Assembly: GCA_946886645.1 (NCBI GenBank)
Contig: CAMPIY010000011.1
Coordinates: forward strand, 1 to 18,832
DNA length: 18,832 nucleotides
Direction: 5' to 3'
DNA from: an uncultured Sphingomonas sp.
Lineage (GTDB): Bacteria > Pseudomonadota > Alphaproteobacteria > Sphingomonadales > Sphingomonadaceae
Shown: piece by piece, positions 16,159 to 18,832 of the stretch
Position numbering within the stretch: the stretch's first letter is position 1
Layout of the letters: each line of letters opens with the position of its first letter
Position numbers and translations under genes: made by a program
Notes under the pieces: generated by a model
What the model was told of the DNA's origin: nothing
The model's input: only the letters and a program-made list of their open reading frames with translations
Databases searched by the model: none

Positions 16159-17106
16159 ATGGGGGAAAGAGCGATTGCTGCCGAGACGCGTGACCTGGTC
16201 AAGGATTTCGACGGCAAGCGCGCGGTTGACGGCGTCAGCCTGACCGTTCCCGAAGGAAGCATCACCGGCATCCTGGGCCCCAACGGCGCGGGCAAGACGA
16301 CCTGCCTCAGGATGATGCTGGGCATTATCGATCCGACATCGGGAAGCCGGACGCTACTGGGCCACGACCGCCCACTAGAGGTGGCTGGGGAGGTCGGATA
16401 TCTGCCCGAGGAGCGCGGCCTTTATCCCGCCATGCCATCCGCCGAAGCGATCGCCTTCATGGGTGCGCTACGCGGCCTGCCGATTGCGGAGGGTCGCCGC
16501 CGGGCAATCGAGTTGCTGAAAGAACGCGGTCATGAGGATTGGGCGAAAAAGCCGATCCGCACCCTGTCCAAGGGCATGGCGCAGACCGTCCAGCTGCTTG
16601 GCACGATCATCCACAAACCCAAGCTCATTGTGCTCGACGAGCCCTTCGCGGGCCTCGACGCAATCAACCAGGAAAAGCTGGAGCAGCTGATCCGCGACCA
16701 GTCGGCGGCGGGCGTTACCGTCGTCTTTTCGACCCATGTCATCGCCCATGCCGAACGGCTGTGCGAGCGGGTAGCGATCATCGCCGAGGGCCGGTCCGCG
16801 TTCGAAGGCGCGGTCGACGAGGCGCGTGACCGCCTCCGCCCGATCGTCCACCTCCGCACCCGCGCCGAGGAAGGCCCGTGGCAGAACGCCCTTCCCGCAT
16901 CCGCCAAGAAGGTCGGCGGCGAATGGCGGTTCGAATTGCCCGAAGGTGGGCCCGAACCGCTGCTCAAGGCGTTGATCGACGGCAACGCCGGGATCGAGAC
17001 GCTAAGCATCGAGCGCCCCGGCCTGCACGACGCATTCATCGCCATCGCCGGCGAGGCCGCCGCGCGCGAAATGGGCCACTCCTCGGCTGAGCAGGAGGCG
17101 GCATGA
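16159..17106 (+). CDS. ABC transporter ATP-binding protein (NatA-type exporter)
   Basis: A 315-residue ATPase subunit of an ABC-2 type exporter, cytoplasmic and membrane-associated. Walker A is GPNGAGKT at residues 40-47, the signature is LSKGM at 136-140 (a variant of LSGGQ common in NatA/YhaQ-like proteins), Walker B is LIVLDEP at 156-162 and the H-loop His193 is in STHV. After about residue 225 comes the C-terminal extension typical of the family (DUF4162-like). An ATG at 16150 would add three residues (MWT), and neither start has a clear ribosome site. I prefer 16159 because 16150 falls in the candidate -10. The stop overlaps the permease ATG as ATGA (17103-17106), so the two form an operon. 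The exported substrate (sodium, drug, peptide or other) cannot be told. Confidence 0.93.
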   Translation: MGERAIAAETRDLVKDFDGKRAVDGVSLTVPEGSITGILGPNGAGKTTCLRMMLGIIDPTSGSRTLLGHDRPLEVAGEVGYLPEERGLYPAMPSAEAIAFMGALRGLPIAEGRRRAIELLKERGHEDWAKKPIRTLSKGMAQTVQLLGTIIHKPKLIVLDEPFAGLDAINQEKLEQLIRDQSAAGVTVVFSTHVIAHAERLCERVAIIAEGRSAFEGAVDEARDRLRPIVHLRTRAEEGPWQNALPASAKKVGGEWRFELPEGGPEPLLKALIDGNAGIETLSIERPGLHDAFIAIAGEAAAREMGHSSAEQEAA

Positions 17107-18344
17107 AACTTCCCGAGACCATCCGCGCCGCCTTCGTCATCGCTCGCCGCGATTTCACCGCGACGGTGTTTAGCAAGACATTTCTCTTCTTCCTGCTCGG
17201 CCCACTCTTCCCGATTGCCCTCGGCTTCATCTTCGGCGGGATTGGCGCACAGGTCGAGCGCAACGCTGCCCCCGCGACGGTCGCGGTCGTGTCCTCGCAA
17301 GCGGACTTCAACCTGCTCAACGCCGCGCGCAACCGCCTGTCACCGCTGGGCACGGAGAGGCCGCTAGTCGCCCTTCATAGGGTCGATCCGGAGCCGGATG
17401 CCGCCGCCCAGCGCCAGCGCCTGCTGACTTCCGCGGACGAGCCGATCCTTGGCGTGCTGGAAGGCGGCCTGTTTTCCCCTCGCTTCACCGGCGCCGTGAC
17501 CGCCGACGGCCGAACTGTCCAACAAATGAAGCTGTTCGTCGAAGAAGCACGGCGGCATCAGCTGATGCCCCTGACTCCCGGCCTGCCCGTCGAAGTGACC
17601 CTAACCCGCACATCGTCCGGCTCGGTTGCCTTCGCCCGAAACCTTACTGCGCGGGCCGGTCAGACGATCCTGTTCGTGCTCACCATCCTCCTGGCCGGCA
17701 TGCTGCTGTCGCAATTGATCGAGGAGAAATCGAACAAGGTGATCGAGGTGCTGGCGGCCGCCGTGCCGGTCGACGCCATCTTCCTCGGAAAGCTGTTCGC
17801 GATGCTGGCGATGTCGCTAGTCGGCATCGCCGTTTGGACCAGCGCCGGAGCCGCTGCCATCGCCATTTATGCCAAGGGCGGGCTTGGCGCACTTCCCCCG
17901 CCGGCTGTCGGCTGGCCCGCCTTCCTCTTCTTCATCCTCCTCTACTTCTCGATGAGCTATTTGCTGATCGGCGCGACCTTCCTCGGCATCGGTGCACAGG
18001 CGTCGACCGTGCGCGAGGTCCAGACCCTGTCCATGCCGGTCACCATGTCGCAGGTCGTCCTGTTTGGAATTGCTGCGCTCGGTGTGGGCAAACCCAACAG
18101 CGCGGAGGCGATCGGCGCGGCCATTTTCCCGCTCTCATCGCCCTTCGCCATGGTCGCGCGGGCGGCCGAGCAGGCTGCGCTCTGGCCGCACCTGCTCGCG
18201 CTGATCTGGCAGGTGTTGTGGGTCGCGCTGATCCTCAGGCTCGCCTCGGCGATCTTCAGGCGCAGCGTCCTGAAGTCGGGCTCAGGCAGAGGTTGGAAAT
18301 GGTGGAAGCGAGCCGGAACCGTCGCTGAAGTCGTAGGCCCCTAA
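17103..18344 (+). CDS. ABC-2 type exporter permease (NatB/YhaP-like)
   Basis: A 413-residue inner-membrane subunit that pairs with the ATPase encoded immediately upstream. The topology is that of the ABC-2 family: one helix at about 27-47, a large extracytoplasmic domain at about 50-185, then a bundle of helices (about 187-206, 226-255, 272-296, 312-328, 338-352 and 364-385). The conserved cytoplasmic motif LIEEKSNKVIEVLAAAVP is at 205-222, right after the second helix, as in NatB-like proteins. The C-terminus is basic and Trp-rich (RGWKWWKR). The ATG at 17103 overlaps the ATPase stop by 4 nt. The stop overlaps that of the following minus-strand gene by 4 nt (18341-18344). The substrate is unknown. 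Confidence 0.92.
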   Translation: MKLPETIRAAFVIARRDFTATVFSKTFLFFLLGPLFPIALGFIFGGIGAQVERNAAPATVAVVSSQADFNLLNAARNRLSPLGTERPLVALHRVDPEPDAAAQRQRLLTSADEPILGVLEGGLFSPRFTGAVTADGRTVQQMKLFVEEARRHQLMPLTPGLPVEVTLTRTSSGSVAFARNLTARAGQTILFVLTILLAGMLLSQLIEEKSNKVIEVLAAAVPVDAIFLGKLFAMLAMSLVGIAVWTSAGAAAIAIYAKGGLGALPPPAVGWPAFLFFILLYFSMSYLLIGATFLGIGAQASTVREVQTLSMPVTMSQVVLFGIAALGVGKPNSAEAIGAAIFPLSSPFAMVARAAEQAALWPHLLALIWQVLWVALILRLASAIFRRSVLKSGSGRGWKWWKRAGTVAEVVGP

Positions 18345-18832
18345 TCGATCGCTTCCCGCGCCGCCTCAGTCAGCTGCTCCATCAAAGCACGATGCGGAAA
18401 GGGTCCGTGACTGATGCGGGCCACGCCTGCCACCACCCATTCCGCCTTGGGCGGCGCGCCAGGGAAGGCAATCAGGTTCAACGGTAGCGGCACCTCGCGC
18501 ACCACCCGCTCGACCTGCCTGGGATCGGCCAGGCGCGGCACAAAGAAGCCGCTCGCACCCGCATCGGCGAACGCCTTGCCGCGCTCGATCACATGTTCGA
18601 TCAGGCTGTCGTCCTGCTCCTTCACTTTCAGGAACAGGTCCGTCCGCGCGTTGATGAAGAAATCATCGCCCACCGCGCGCCGGATCGCCTCGATCCGCCG
18701 AACCTGGAACTCAAGTGGGTGAATTCCCTCCTCGCCGACACGCTGATCCTCGAAATTGCAGCCAACCGCGCCGGTTTCCTTGAGGCGCGCGACATTGCGG
18801 CCTCCTTCCTCAGGATCGTCCGAATAGGCGCC
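18341..18832 (-). CDS. Isocitrate lyase/PEP mutase-family protein, C-terminal part (cut by window edge)
   Basis: The visible 163 codons are the C-terminal portion of a TIM-barrel enzyme of the isocitrate lyase/phosphoenolpyruvate mutase superfamily (typical length about 250-280). At the cut end it reads GAYSDDPEEGG, then VGCNFEDQ, FFINARTDLFL and, further on, RGKAFADAGASGFFVP and NLIAFPGAPP. The NFEDQ and INARTD strands carry family metal- and substrate-site acids. The class-defining metal-binding acidic motif and the N-terminus are off the window, so I cannot choose between lyase, hydrolase and mutase activity. It is not the classical AceA isocitrate lyase, which has KKCGH-type catalytic motifs that I do not see in the part present. 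It converges on the ABC permease gene with a 4-nt overlap. Confidence 0.87.
   Translation of the reverse strand, partial: GAYSDDPEEGGRNVARLKETGAVGCNFEDQRVGEEGIHPLEFQVRRIEAIRRAVGDDFFINARTDLFLKVKEQDDSLIEHVIERGKAFADAGASGFFVPRLADPRQVERVVREVPLPLNLIAFPGAPPKAEWVVAGVARISHGPFPHRALMEQLTEAAREAID

Overview
This 18.8 kb window is GC-rich, densely packed chromosomal DNA. Its gene content and the style of its proteins point to an alphaproteobacterium, most likely of the order Sphingomonadales: an alphaproteobacterial-type SspB, a DUF2585 (UPF0314) protein, a CBU_0592-type membrane protein, a TonB receptor next to ygfZ, and an imperfect inverted repeat built around GAGCTTGTCGAAG. I assigned the lineage from protein resemblance only. 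I see no rRNA, tRNA, CRISPR array, insertion sequence, integrase or phage gene. No gap between genes exceeds about 145 bp.

Layout, left to right. Bases 1-524 (minus) are the N-terminal half of dihydroorotase PyrC. It diverges across only 22 bp from ygfZ (plus), which overlaps a TonB-dependent receptor gene. Converging on that receptor is a minus-strand operon led by acnA (aconitase), followed by a GFA-family protein, a small CBU_0592-type membrane protein and a cyclase-family hydrolase, all with overlapping ends. Then come corA (minus), a DUF2585 membrane protein (plus), and the minus-strand run sspB - fumC - DUF4142 lipoprotein. Diverging from sspB are a HIT-family protein and a 12-TM APC-type amino-acid permease (plus), which end at a strong bidirectional terminator facing a PfkB-family adenosine kinase (minus). 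A small lipoprotein (plus) faces queG (minus). queG diverges from a two-gene ABC-2 type exporter (plus), which converges on a truncated isocitrate lyase/PEP mutase-family gene at the right edge.

Functionally this is mostly housekeeping: pyrimidine synthesis (pyrC), two TCA-cycle enzymes (acnA, fumC), adenosine salvage, Mg/Co transport, tRNA queuosine synthesis (queG), ClpXP adaptor (sspB), Fe-S cluster maturation (ygfZ, whose client class includes AcnA and possibly QueG) and transport. I did not find a convincing undescribed multi-gene system. The more unusual signals are architectural. Four of the five convergent gene pairs overlap by exactly 4 nt at their stop codons. A 12-bp perfect palindrome lies between pyrC and ygfZ. 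Promoter-like elements in front of ygfZ, sspB and the ABC exporter would give almost leaderless transcripts. A dispersed inverted repeat has two copies. The cyclase-family hydrolase has a variant metal motif, and the TonB receptor has an odd N-terminus and C-terminus.
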